From Corallococcus sp. CA053C (lineage in GTDB: Bacteria > Myxococcota > Myxococcia > Myxococcales > Myxococcaceae), in the NCBI RefSeq assembly GCF_003611675.1, contig NZ_RAWA01000051.1, positions 1 through 34,776 on the forward strand: a stretch of DNA of 34,776 nucleotides. The letters run 5' to 3'. Below, one piece after another: positions 1 to 8,081 of the stretch (its first letter is position 1; each line of letters opens with the position of its first letter). The position numbers and the translations under genes were made by a program. The notes below the pieces were generated by a model that did not search any database, was not told the origin of the DNA, and saw only the letters and a list, made by a program, of their open reading frames with translations.

Positions 1-1311
1 GGCGGCACGTGCGTGCTGCGCGGGTGTGTGCCCAAGAAGCTGCTCGTGTACGCCGCGCACTACCGCTACGACATGGAGGACGCGGCGGGCTACGGCTGGA
101 CGGTGAACGGCCCCGCGCTGGACTGGAAGCGGCTCCAGGCGGCGAAGGCGAAGGAGCTGGAGCGGCTGACGAACATCTACGGGCGGCTGCTGCGCGACGC
201 GGGCGTGACGCTGGTGGAGGGCCGGGGCCGCGTGGTGGACGCGCACACGGTGGAGGTGGCGGGCAAGCGCTACACGGCGGAGCGCATCCTGGTGGCCACG
301 GGGGGCAGGCCCTGGCTGCCGCAGGTGCGGGGCATCGAACACGCGCTCACGTCGGATCAGGCGCTGGAGCTGCCCACGTTGCCGAAGCGGGTGGCGGTGG
401 TGGGGGGCGGCTACATCGGCGTGGAGTTCGCGGGCATCTTCACGGCGCTGGGCGTGAAGGTGACGATGCTCATCCGCGGAGACACGGTGCTGCGCGGCTT
501 CGACAACGACGTGCGCGCGGCGCTGACGCAGGAGATGCGCAAGAAGGGCGTGGACATCCGGCCGGAGACGTTCGTTGAAGACATCGAGAAGCGCGCGGAT
601 GGCACGCTCAGCCTGATGACGCGGGTGGGGGAGACGCTGGAGGTGGACGCGGTGCTGTACTCCACGGGCCGCGTGGCGAACACGCAGGGGCTGGGGTTGG
701 AGGAGGCGGGCGTGAAGCTGGACGCGCGGGGCGCGGTGGTAGTGGATGCGCAGTCACGTTCGTCGGTGGAGAGCATCTACGCGGTGGGGGACGTCACGGA
801 CCGCCTCAACCTCACGCCGGTGGCCATCGCGGAGGGCCGGGCGATGGTGGAGACGCTGTACCGGAACAACCCGGTGACGATGGACCATGAGAACGTCCCG
901 TCCGCGGTGTTCAGCCAGCCGCCGGTGGGCACGGTGGGGCTCACGGAGCGAGAAGCCATCGAGCGGCACGGTGTGGTGGACGTCTACGTCTCCAGCTTCC
1001 GGCCCATGAAGCACACGCTGTCCGGCCGCGACGAGCGCGCGATGATGAAGGTGGTGGTGGAGCGGGGCACCGACCGCGTGCTGGGCTTCCACATGGTGGG
1101 CGCGGACGCGCCGGAGATCATCCAGGGGCTCGCGGTGGCGCTGAAGTGCGGCGTGACGAAGAAGCAGCTCGACGCGACGGTGGGCATCCACCCCACGGCG
1201 GCGGAGGAGTTCGTCACGATGCGCGACAAGCGGCCCGACCCGTCGGAGAGCGCCGCGGCCCTGGAGCTGGGGCGCGACGCGGCGGTGCCTCCGACGGGCA
1301 AGCGGGGGTGA
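1..1311 (+). CDS. gor: Glutathione-disulfide reductase, 5' end cut by window edge
   Basis: FAD-dependent enzyme that uses NADPH to reduce glutathione disulfide in the cytoplasm. The window opens in frame exactly at the redox-active site GGTCVLRGCVPKK, with the two cysteines four residues apart; this site normally lies some 40-50 residues from the N terminus, so the FAD-binding GxGxxG segment is lost to the left. Visible parts include an NADPH-binding GGGYIGVEFAG near visible residue 135, a second FAD segment with YAVGDVTD near 260, and the C-terminal HPTAAEEFVTM near 396 that supplies the catalytic histidine in this family. The redox motif and its CVPKK continuation favour glutathione reductase over dihydrolipoamide dehydrogenase or mercuric reductase. 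About 27 further residues follow the HPT block, a short unconserved-looking tail. It converges on the DUF2019 gene, with a hairpin between them. Confidence 0.93.
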   Translation, partial: GGTCVLRGCVPKKLLVYAAHYRYDMEDAAGYGWTVNGPALDWKRLQAAKAKELERLTNIYGRLLRDAGVTLVEGRGRVVDAHTVEVAGKRYTAERILVATGGRPWLPQVRGIEHALTSDQALELPTLPKRVAVVGGGYIGVEFAGIFTALGVKVTMLIRGDTVLRGFDNDVRAALTQEMRKKGVDIRPETFVEDIEKRADGTLSLMTRVGETLEVDAVLYSTGRVANTQGLGLEEAGVKLDARGAVVVDAQSRSSVESIYAVGDVTDRLNLTPVAIAEGRAMVETLYRNNPVTMDHENVPSAVFSQPPVGTVGLTEREAIERHGVVDVYVSSFRPMKHTLSGRDERAMMKVVVERGTDRVLGFHMVGADAPEIIQGLAVALKCGVTKKQLDATVGIHPTAAEEFVTMRDKRPDPSESAAALELGRDAAVPPTGKRG

Positions 1312-1338
1312 GGCGGTAGAGACAGCAGCCACTGACAA

Positions 1339-1369
1339 GGCCCTGGAGGCTCATCCAGGATCCAGGGCC
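1339..1369. terminator. Hairpin between convergent genes, likely bidirectional terminator
   Basis: A 9-bp perfect inverted repeat (GGCCCTGGA, then TCCAGGGCC) with a 13-base loop lies between the stop of the glutathione reductase gene and the 3' end of the minus-strand immunity gene, and overlaps the last codons of the latter. There is no strong T tract, which is common in high-GC genomes. The position between convergent genes is the main support. Confidence 0.45.
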
Positions 1370-1704
1370 CAAACACCTCGCTCCCAGTTCTTCAGCACCT
1401 GCGCGGCCTCGAAGGCGATCAACCCCTCACCGCGTGCAGCTTCTTCCAGGACGGCCTTGGCCTCCGCTGTCCGATGGCGCAGCAGGTACGCAGCCGCCAG
1501 GGTGCTGACGTCCTTGTCGGAGTGCTTGAGCAGCACAGCGAGGGCATCGCGTCCGGCATCGCCCTGCCCCCTGAGTTTCCTGACAGCGGCGATGTAGCGG
1601 TCCGCATGCTTGTTACCGGTCTTGGCGTCGCCACGAGCGATGGCAGCCGTCTGTGCGGACACGTTCCGAGCGAACTCCTCGACGAGTTTTTCGAGCTCCG
1701 TCAC
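1351..1704 (-). CDS. DUF2019 (HEAT-like) protein, probable immunity protein
   Basis: A 117-residue, all-helical-looking soluble protein. The pattern matches DUF2019: a gap-free helical array with NKHADRYIAAVRKLRGQG near residues 31-48, a leucine-rich ALAVLLKHSDKDVSTLAAAYLL segment and a C-terminal AAQVLKNWERG. DUF2019 is predicted to fold like HEAT repeats. The start overlaps the stop of the upstream toxin gene by four bases (ATGA, 1701-1704), so the two are translationally coupled. No signal peptide is visible, so it should act in the cytoplasm. The order lipoprotein toxin then small soluble protein is that of a toxin-immunity pair, so I infer that it binds and neutralises the nuclease tail encoded just upstream. 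The local base composition looks lower in G+C than the neighbours. The immunity role is inference; the family match is fairly sure. Confidence 0.8.
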   Translation of the reverse strand: MTELEKLVEEFARNVSAQTAAIARGDAKTGNKHADRYIAAVRKLRGQGDAGRDALAVLLKHSDKDVSTLAAAYLLRHRTAEAKAVLEEAARGEGLIAFEAAQVLKNWERGVWALDPG

Positions 1705-3242
1705 CAGATCCCTCTCATCACATTCTGAATCGCCATCAGACCGAACTCCCGCTGGGCCTCAAGGGACTGAGTGCTCAGCCATTGCCTCACCGTCAGTGTC
1801 TCCGAGTTCGTGATTCTGGGGCGCTTCGATGAATAGAGTGAACTTACGCCGCTGTGCACATCCCTGCGGAGTGCGATGACATTCTCGGTGTTGTGGAGGG
1901 TCTTTGGCCCGAAGCGGCCTTCGTTCCCCACGGTCTGCTCCACGATGTGGTGCCACTCCTTGCCCTCACCGGCCGGCCCCATCGCCCGCTTGAAGGACTT
2001 GAACGACGAATATGCCTTGGGCCCTCTCGACGTCGAAGGGTCCAGTGAACCGCCCCCGCTCCCGTCTGCCGAGTCCGCGGCATCATCAACCCGCTGGAGG
2101 ACAATGGCCGCCCCAGGCCCGCCCCCCAACACGGACGCTGCGCCGCGCCCCACGGGCACCGCGACACGTTCAAGGGTGAGAGCGCCTTGCGCGGAGAGCG
2201 ACAGCACCGGCACCGTGGCTTCCGCACCCGCCAGCACGCCTGTCACCGTGCGCGTCGCGGAGCTCGCGGTGCCCGTCGTGAGGAGGAGGCCTGTCGCCAA
2301 CTCCGCCACGGCCTGCACCTGCTCGCCGCGCGTCATGTACCGGAAGCGCTCGAAGTATTCGGGCGATGACGCGATGAGCGCCGTCACTCCCGCGGGCAGG
2401 TCCTTCAACGCGGCAAGACTGTCCAGCGGATAGGTGCAGAAGCGTCCCAGCGCGAGCGCCAGCTTCACGACCGCCGCCTCGGCTCCATCCAACGTGCGGC
2501 CGATGAGGTCCGCGTCGTCGTACACCTCGACGAACACCGGGCCGTGCACAGGCGCCAACTGTCCATCCGCCAGTTCGAGAACGAAGCCGTTGCTCACGTA
2601 GAAGCGGCCCAGTTCGAAAGGGCCCGCCCGGAACGCGCCGTCCTTCCACTCCACGGCGCCGACCCTCTGCTGCGTGCGTCCGTTCCAGACCCAGGCCAGG
2701 TGGCCATCCGGCCGCAACACCGCTACCCGGTGGAAGCGCTCCACCCGGCGCAGCAACGCCTCCCGAGACACCTCGCCTTCCGCCAGCACTTCGCGCAGCA
2801 GGAGGCCCACGGCCATGCGCGCGGGGAAGGTGCCGAGCGTCACCGGCTTGCCCAGCAGCACCGTCAGCAGCCGCGCTGCTTGCGTGGGCGTGAGCGCTCC
2901 TCCTGAGAGGGGCCGCGCATCCCCCTCCTCCAGCCCCGCGTCCGTCAGCAACTGCTCCCAGGCATCCACCTGCGTGCCAGGGTTTGCCAGGGCCACCGTC
3001 ATGCGCACGGGACTCGCGCCCGTCACCACCTCCCGGACGCCCTTGCGGCGATGCAGCCGTACGGGCTCCTCGGGGTCCGTGACGAACCGTGGCGCAGAGG
3101 GAGACTCATCAGGCGCGGAAGCAGCGCCCGTGGCCTCGCGGGGCGTGTAGCTCAGGCTCCGTCCCTGGCTGGACGCAGGCGTCAGCGACACGCAGCCGGT
3201 GAGGGCCATGGCCATGCACAGCAGCAGGGCGTCACCGCGCAC
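1701..3242 (-). CDS. SitA-like lipoprotein polymorphic toxin with HNH-type nuclease tail
   Basis: Predicted outer-membrane lipoprotein of about 513 residues carrying a C-terminal nuclease. I prefer the GTG start at 3242 because it gives a compact lipoprotein signal (RGDALLLCMAMALTGC, lipobox LTGC with Cys at 17) with GGGAG six bases upstream; an ATG at 3269 is also open. A variable middle is followed by a hydrophobic, Gly/Ala/Val-rich stretch (about residues 300-385), an SDGSGGGS linker, then a compact tail from about 429: EWHHIVEQ, FGPKTLHNTENVIAL, DVHSGVSSLYSSK and LTVRQWLSTQS. The His-His pair and downstream Asn/His residues fit an HNH/AHH-like nuclease. This architecture matches myxobacterial SitA toxins, which are passed between cells by TraA/B outer-membrane exchange. 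It overlaps the partner gene upstream by 11 bases and the immunity gene downstream by four. The exact SitA subfamily is uncertain. Confidence 0.82.
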   Translation of the reverse strand: MRGDALLLCMAMALTGCVSLTPASSQGRSLSYTPREATGAASAPDESPSAPRFVTDPEEPVRLHRRKGVREVVTGASPVRMTVALANPGTQVDAWEQLLTDAGLEEGDARPLSGGALTPTQAARLLTVLLGKPVTLGTFPARMAVGLLLREVLAEGEVSREALLRRVERFHRVAVLRPDGHLAWVWNGRTQQRVGAVEWKDGAFRAGPFELGRFYVSNGFVLELADGQLAPVHGPVFVEVYDDADLIGRTLDGAEAAVVKLALALGRFCTYPLDSLAALKDLPAGVTALIASSPEYFERFRYMTRGEQVQAVAELATGLLLTTGTASSATRTVTGVLAGAEATVPVLSLSAQGALTLERVAVPVGRGAASVLGGGPGAAIVLQRVDDAADSADGSGGGSLDPSTSRGPKAYSSFKSFKRAMGPAGEGKEWHHIVEQTVGNEGRFGPKTLHNTENVIALRRDVHSGVSSLYSSKRPRITNSETLTVRQWLSTQSLEAQREFGLMAIQNVMRGIW

Positions 3243-4545
3243 TGTCCACTCCCAGGCCCAGCGACACAAAGGCGCCCGGACGCAGCGTCCCGTCCGCTTC
3301 CGGGAACAGCAGCGTGCCGCCCGTGCCCATCACGTAGAGCTTCCCCGCGAGGACTCGCCAGCGCGCCTCCGCCGCGCCCAGGTAGCGCGTCCCGGGCTGG
3401 CCCAGGCCCACGCCCAGCCCCTTCACCGCCACTTCCAGGGCCCGCGCGAAGAGCTGCATCGCCACGCGTCCATCCACGTCCACGCGGCCCCAGGAGAAGG
3501 CCTCCACGCTCAGCGACAGCATCAGGTGCCGTTGCAGTCCGCCGTAGCCCACGGCATCCCAGCCCGTTCTCACCTCTCCCAGGAGCGAGTACCCATCCGG
3601 AAAGGCAGCATCGGCCAGCGGCACGCCTTCAGGGCCCGCAGCATGGAAACGCGCCAGCTCGTAGTCCGGGCCGAAGAATCCCTGACGGAAGCCGCCGTGT
3701 TGCCTCCGCACCTCCAGGCGCAGCGACACCTCCTGCGTGGGTGTCAGCGCATCCGCGCCCATGCCCACCACCGCGCCCCACGCGCCGCCCGCGCCCGGCC
3801 GTCCACCCCAGCCCGCGAGCAGGTGCGCCTCGAAGCCCGAGCGCACCAGCACCACCGCTGTCCCGTCCAGGTGCGCCAGCGTCAGCGGGGGCGCGCTCCC
3901 GCCGGCGCGTCCCCAGTCATGCACGGCGGAGAGGGCCAGCGTGTAGCGTCCCGGCTCGCGGGCTCGCCCGAGCAAGCGTCCGACATCCAGCGCCAGCTCC
4001 GCCCCCATCAACCGTGCGCCCAGCACGTCGGAGGCAAAGGCTTCCATGTAGAGCGGCCCCACGGTGCCGGTGAGGAAGCCGCCCGCCGGGTGATAGTCCG
4101 GGTTCAGCCGGTTGGAGTAGCGGCGCACCAGATGCGCGGACAACAGGCTGTAATCCTCCAGGGCGCCCAACCACACACCCACGGGTGCGGTGTCCGAGCC
4201 CAGCTTGAGGCCCCGCACAAGTTGTCCCCAATCGGAGGGGCTGTCCCAATCCTCGCGCCGCACACTGCCCGCGCCGCCCCACCATCGCAGACGGACAGGG
4301 GCGCCCAGCTTGAGGCCCCACTCCGGGCCGCCGTCGAGGATGAGCGTGGGTTCGACCTGGGCGAAGCCTTCACCCGCGCCCGTCCCCTCACGCGGGAGCA
4401 ACGCGAGCGTTGCCACCTCCATCCGCAACAGAGCAGACCCGGCGCGGGTCGGTGGTGCGGGTGTCGCAGCCTCTGGGTCGGAGGACGCCGAGGCCTCCCC
4501 AGCAAGGAGCCACAGGCACAGCATCACCCACCGGCGGCACCCCAT
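3232..4545 (-). CDS. Exported, beta-rich outer-membrane-like protein upstream of the toxin (SitB-position partner)
   Basis: A 437-residue protein. The start at 4545 is chosen because AGGAGG lies eight bases upstream and it yields a signal peptide (RRWVMLCLWLLAGEASA) with a signal peptidase I-type ASA site near residue 20; an upstream in-frame ATG at 4641 lacks this logic. The mature part alternates hydrophobic and polar residues and is rich in Gly, Leu, Val and aromatic residues, for example LILDGGPEWGLKLGAPVRLRWW and HLMLSLSVEAFSW, as in outer-membrane beta-barrels. It is the first gene of the three-gene cassette and its stop overlaps the toxin start. In known sit loci the gene before the toxin (sitB) helps delivery, but the SitB described there is a lipoprotein, so homology is not claimed. 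No catalytic motif was found. Confidence 0.6.
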   Translation of the reverse strand: MGCRRWVMLCLWLLAGEASASSDPEAATPAPPTRAGSALLRMEVATLALLPREGTGAGEGFAQVEPTLILDGGPEWGLKLGAPVRLRWWGGAGSVRREDWDSPSDWGQLVRGLKLGSDTAPVGVWLGALEDYSLLSAHLVRRYSNRLNPDYHPAGGFLTGTVGPLYMEAFASDVLGARLMGAELALDVGRLLGRAREPGRYTLALSAVHDWGRAGGSAPPLTLAHLDGTAVVLVRSGFEAHLLAGWGGRPGAGGAWGAVVGMGADALTPTQEVSLRLEVRRQHGGFRQGFFGPDYELARFHAAGPEGVPLADAAFPDGYSLLGEVRTGWDAVGYGGLQRHLMLSLSVEAFSWGRVDVDGRVAMQLFARALEVAVKGLGVGLGQPGTRYLGAAEARWRVLAGKLYVMGTGGTLLFPEADGTLRPGAFVSLGLGVDSAR

Positions 4546-4715
4546 GGCTCGCGCCTCCTGGATGCGCTCCTGTGCGGAGAGCACAACCAGGTCATAGCCC
4601 CCGGGTCCAGCACAGCGGCCGAACCCGGAGCGCCTACGCACCCCAGGGCATGTAGTGCGGTGAGAACCGGAGCGTCAGACTGTTGGCTACCGCAACACGA
4701 AGTCGCGTCGCCGCT

Positions 4716-6347
4716 TCAAGGCACGGTGTAGAGCCCGACGACGTTCGGATCCAACGTGGAGCTGGAGATCCGCAGGCCGGTGGCGCCGCTGACGCTCGTG
4801 ACGTCCGTGACGCCCAGGTCCGCCAGCGAGAACGAGACGCCCCCCAGCTTCGACTTCGCCGAGCCCGCGGGAGTGCCCGTCACGCTCGCCACGCCACCCG
4901 TGTAGTTGAGCGTCGCCAGCGAAGCGGACGTGTTGCCCGCGGCCGTCGCGGTGAAATCACCCTCGGCCAACGACAACGAGTACGTCCCCACCCGCTGGTT
5001 GGACGCGTTGATCAACGTGACGGTGGTGGGGTCACCCACCGCCGCAGAGGCCAGCGTGGTCTCCACGATGAAGAAGCGCGTCTTCGCGGTGAAGGCCGTA
5101 CCGAGCTGGAAGTTGCCCGCGCCCACGTTGTTCGCGCCGTCATGGGCACCAAGCCCCGTAGCGGCCGCATTGGCATTGGCGGGCACCGGCCCCAGGGAGC
5201 TGGGCGTGTTGGTGCCTGTAATTCCATTGACCGTCGCGCCCACGAGGCTGCTGAAGGTGCCCTCCGTCGTGGTGAGCGAGGCCAGCTGCGCACTGCCCGT
5301 GATGCTGACCGGGGTGCCCGCCGTCACCGCGCCCGTGAAGGCCGCGCGGGTAACGGGCAGGAGCGTGCGAGCCCCGGCCGGGTCGGCCAGCGTGGCGATC
5401 TCAAAGGCGATGCGGTGGAGGTTGCCAGCATCGGTCGCGCTGATGCCCAGGTCCGCCGCCGCGCTACCCGTGCCCGTCGCCAGACTGCGCGGATCCAATT
5501 GCGTGAGCTTCGCGAACAGCACCGCCGCCGACAGGTAGCTGCCGTACCGGCTCGAGTGGCGGCTGTCCTGCGAGCTCCACAGGTTGAACATCCCCGCGGA
5601 GATGCCATCCGCGGGGTTCGGATCCGCCAGCCCCTGGTCGACCGCGCGCAGGAAGCCATCGCCGACGCGCACCACGCCCGTGAACCCCAGCTCCCGGAAG
5701 GCCGTGAAGTAGGCATCGCGCAGGTCGGTCTGCATCGCCTGGAGCCCCGGGGTGCCCGCCGGGTAGCCCTGCGTGCTGACCGATGCGGGCGAGGCCCACG
5801 TCTCATACAGGAACAGGTTCGCGGCAGGGTTCTTGGAGAGCACCAGGGCGCGCAGGTCGCGGGCCGCGGTCGTGAAGCTCGTGGGCGAGCCACCCCGTGC
5901 GGTGGGCAGCGGCGTCGTGCTCTGCTCCTGCAACACGACGGTGTTCCACGTGGCCTGTCCGATGATCGCCGGCCGGTTCGTGTAGTGCCAAGCCAGCGTC
6001 TGCCCACTGGCCGTCTCCAGGCTCACGTTGAACGCGAGTCCCGCCTGCACGGTCAGCTTCTTGAAGATGCCCGGGATGCCGCCGATGCCGGACCCATTCG
6101 TGTCGGTGACCGAGGCCTTGTTGTACGAATAGGTCGGCTCCTCGTTGCCGTGGGTGAAGCTGTTGCCCACGAAGAGGATGTTGCCGCCGGTGACCGCCGC
6201 GGCGGCGGTGCGGCCCAGGTCGTCCTGCGCGGGCTCCTCGGGAAGCGGTGCACAGCTCGCGTTGAACGCGAAGAGGCCGCAGGCCATCAGGCCCAGCAAC
6301 CGGACGTGGACCTCGGGCAACAGCGCATGGATTCGGACGGGGTGCAT
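4716..6347 (-). CDS. SGNH-hydrolase-like exported protein (DUF4886-like) with beta-rich C-terminal domain
   Basis: A 543-residue exported protein, probably an esterase or deacetylase acting on a carbohydrate or lipid. After a hydrophobic N terminus ending in FNASC (a poor lipobox, so either lipoprotein or secreted) the chain shows ILFVGNSFTHGNEE near residues 57-70. GNSFT is the nucleophile block of SGNH hydrolases in the DUF4886-like group. VVLQEQS near 137 is typical of the same group, and DSRHSSRYGSYLSAAVLF near 264 supplies the D-x-x-H pair expected for the catalytic Asp and His. From about residue 340 to the end the sequence is Gly/Thr/Ser-rich and looks like beta-sandwich or surface-exposed repeats, with no recognised family. 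The gene is alone, 170 bases before the toxin cassette. Substrate is unknown. Confidence 0.75.
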   Translation of the reverse strand: MHPVRIHALLPEVHVRLLGLMACGLFAFNASCAPLPEEPAQDDLGRTAAAAVTGGNILFVGNSFTHGNEEPTYSYNKASVTDTNGSGIGGIPGIFKKLTVQAGLAFNVSLETASGQTLAWHYTNRPAIIGQATWNTVVLQEQSTTPLPTARGGSPTSFTTAARDLRALVLSKNPAANLFLYETWASPASVSTQGYPAGTPGLQAMQTDLRDAYFTAFRELGFTGVVRVGDGFLRAVDQGLADPNPADGISAGMFNLWSSQDSRHSSRYGSYLSAAVLFAKLTQLDPRSLATGTGSAAADLGISATDAGNLHRIAFEIATLADPAGARTLLPVTRAAFTGAVTAGTPVSITGSAQLASLTTTEGTFSSLVGATVNGITGTNTPSSLGPVPANANAAATGLGAHDGANNVGAGNFQLGTAFTAKTRFFIVETTLASAAVGDPTTVTLINASNQRVGTYSLSLAEGDFTATAAGNTSASLATLNYTGGVASVTGTPAGSAKSKLGGVSFSLADLGVTDVTSVSGATGLRISSSTLDPNVVGLYTVP

Positions 6348-6436
6348 GACGGGTCCCTGGGGGCGGAGTCGGGTGGCGGCGGCCTGGAGCCAACTCCAGG
6401 ATTCACCATCAAACCAGAATCAAGCGCCAGGACGGT

Positions 6437-7705
6437 TCACCCACACGCCCGGGCCCGAGTGAGCAGGTATTCGCGCTGCGGCGGGGTCCTCGCCAACGTG
6501 GCGGCCTGCCGGAAGCAGTCCGCAGCCCGACCCCGTTCTCCCAGTTGCTCCAGCAGCATGCCCTCCACGGCGAACCGGTACGGGTAGCGCTGGAGCACCC
6601 CCTCCGCGCGCAGCGGCCCCAACGCCTCCAGCGCCGCCTCGGGTCCCCGCACCCGTCCCAGCGCCACCACGCGCCCCAGCGCGACGATGGGCGAGGGCTT
6701 GAGCGACAGCAGCGCGTCGTACAACGCCAGCAACCGCGCGCTGTCCTCCGGACCCGGCACGGCGCTCTTCGCATGCACCAGGGCAATCTCCGCCTCCAGG
6801 TGCAGCGGAGTCAGCACCGGCCCCATCGAGGCGTGCAGGTGCCGCAGCCCCCGGGCGAGCAGCAGCGGCGACGCCTCCGTCCCCTCACGCGCCTCCTGCG
6901 GCACGAACGCGCCCTTCGCATCCACGCGGCCCGGGAGCCGTGCGGCGCGGAAGCAGAACAGCGCGGCCAGGGCATGGCCCTCCGGGGTCGCGGTGCCCGG
7001 GTGCGAGAGCAGCACCTCCGCCAACCGCAGCGCCTCCGCGCACAGCTCCGCGCGGGACAGGTCATGGCCTTCGGAGGCTTCATAGCCTTCGTTGAAGAGC
7101 AGGTAGAGCGCGGGATGCACCGCGCCCAGCCGCTCCGGCAGCGCATCCGGCGACGGCACCTCCAGCGTGGCGCGACAGGCCCGCAGCGTGCGCTTTGCTC
7201 GCACCAGGCGCTGCGCCACCGTGGGCTCGTCGGCGAGCAGCGCGGCGGAGACCTCGCGCACGGAGAAGCCACACGCCACCTTCAACGTGAGCGTCACCTG
7301 CATCTCGCGCGACAGCGCCGGGTGACAGCACGCGAAGAGCAACCGCAGCGCGTCGTCCGGAAGCTCGGCCGCGTAGCGTGGGGGCTCCTCCGCGAGCGCG
7401 TCCGGATCCACGGGCGCATCCTCCGGCACCTCCGGGACCTCGGGCGCGCGCAGGCGCACGAGGTCCGTCAGCCGGTTCGCGGCCACGCGCAGCAACCACG
7501 CGCGCGGCTGCTCCGGAATGCCTCGGAAGCCCCACGTGCGGGCCGCCTGGAGCATGGCGAACTGGACCGCGTCCTCGGCCAGGTCCAGGCGCCCCAATCC
7601 CACGCGCCGGGCCAGCGCCGCGACGAGGCCCGCGGACCACTCGCGGAAGGCCAGGTCCAGGACGGCCCGGGCCCCGGTCGTCACGGCGGGCGACGGCTCA
7701 GGCAT
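6437..7705 (-). CDS. ECF42-type RNA polymerase sigma factor with C-terminal TPR extension
   Basis: Alternative sigma factor, 422 residues, about twice the length of an ordinary ECF sigma. Sigma-2 spans roughly residues 10-85 (LAEDAVQFAMLQAARTW, PRAWLLRVAANRLTD). Sigma-4 spans about 130-190 (LRLLFACCHPALS, FSVREVSAALLADEPTVAQRLVRAK). It is followed by YLLFNEGY near 213 and an alpha-helical extension to the end. This layout, the LLFNEGY block and the adjacent DGPF gene define the ECF42 group, in which the extension is thought to take the place of an anti-sigma factor. I chose the ATG at 7705, which overlaps the stop of the DGPF gene by eight bases. Longer in-frame extensions run inside that gene and lack a start signal. 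Expression probably follows the candidate promoter at 8082-8108. Confidence 0.9.
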   Translation of the reverse strand: MPEPSPAVTTGARAVLDLAFREWSAGLVAALARRVGLGRLDLAEDAVQFAMLQAARTWGFRGIPEQPRAWLLRVAANRLTDLVRLRAPEVPEVPEDAPVDPDALAEEPPRYAAELPDDALRLLFACCHPALSREMQVTLTLKVACGFSVREVSAALLADEPTVAQRLVRAKRTLRACRATLEVPSPDALPERLGAVHPALYLLFNEGYEASEGHDLSRAELCAEALRLAEVLLSHPGTATPEGHALAALFCFRAARLPGRVDAKGAFVPQEAREGTEASPLLLARGLRHLHASMGPVLTPLHLEAEIALVHAKSAVPGPEDSARLLALYDALLSLKPSPIVALGRVVALGRVRGPEAALEALGPLRAEGVLQRYPYRFAVEGMLLEQLGERGRAADCFRQAATLARTPPQREYLLTRARACG

Positions 7706-8045
7706 CGTCGATGGCGCGCAGCTCGACTTCACCGTGCTCCAGGTGGGGGCAGGTCCGGGCCAGCGCCACCGCGGCGTCATACGACTCCGCGGACAGGATG
7801 AAGAGGCCGCCCACCACGTCCTTCACCTCCGCGTACGGGCCGTCCGACACCAGCAACTGCCCGCCCTGCTGCATCAGGCGCCGGCCGCCCTCGTCGCACA
7901 GCTTCTCTCCCTGGAGCAGGCGGCCTTCCTTCCGCAGCCGGTCACTCCACTGCATGTATTCCTCCACGATGGCCTGCAGCTCGGCGGGCGACTTCGCGGC
8001 GAAGTGGGCGGGGGTCTCGTGCAACAGCATCAGGTAGCGGGACAT
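7698..8045 (-). CDS. YCII/DGPF-domain protein paired with the ECF42 sigma factor
   Basis: A 115-residue cytoplasmic protein of the YCII-related, DGPF family. Key features are the N-terminal MSRYLMLLHE strand, VEEYMQWSDRLRKEG and the signature LVSDGPYAEVKDVVGGLFIL near residues 66-85. DGPF proteins are regularly encoded next to ECF42 sigma factors, but their biochemical role is unknown. A ferredoxin-like fold and small-molecule binding have been suggested for YCII proteins. A ribosome site (GAGAGGT) lies about eight bases before the ATG at 8045. It is the first gene of the two-gene unit and lies about 30 bases downstream of the predicted -10 element of the candidate promoter. Confidence 0.9.
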   Translation of the reverse strand: MSRYLMLLHETPAHFAAKSPAELQAIVEEYMQWSDRLRKEGRLLQGEKLCDEGGRRLMQQGGQLLVSDGPYAEVKDVVGGLFILSAESYDAAVALARTCPHLEHGEVELRAIDDA

Positions 8046-8081
8046 GGCGTGGACCTCTCGTGCAGCGCGTTCATCCGAAAA

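Noticed and set aside
1-40. Truncated glutathione reductase as a pseudogene
   Set aside because: The gene is in frame from base 1 and is merely cut by the window edge.
3199-4731. 510-residue plus-strand open frame over the toxin partner
   Set aside because: Low-complexity Arg/His/Gln/Ala product, no motif and no ribosome site; the minus strand has a signal peptide and a coupled operon.
4683-6587. 634-residue plus-strand open frame over the SGNH hydrolase
   Set aside because: No motif in an Arg/Gly/Val/Gln-rich product; the minus strand shows intact catalytic blocks.
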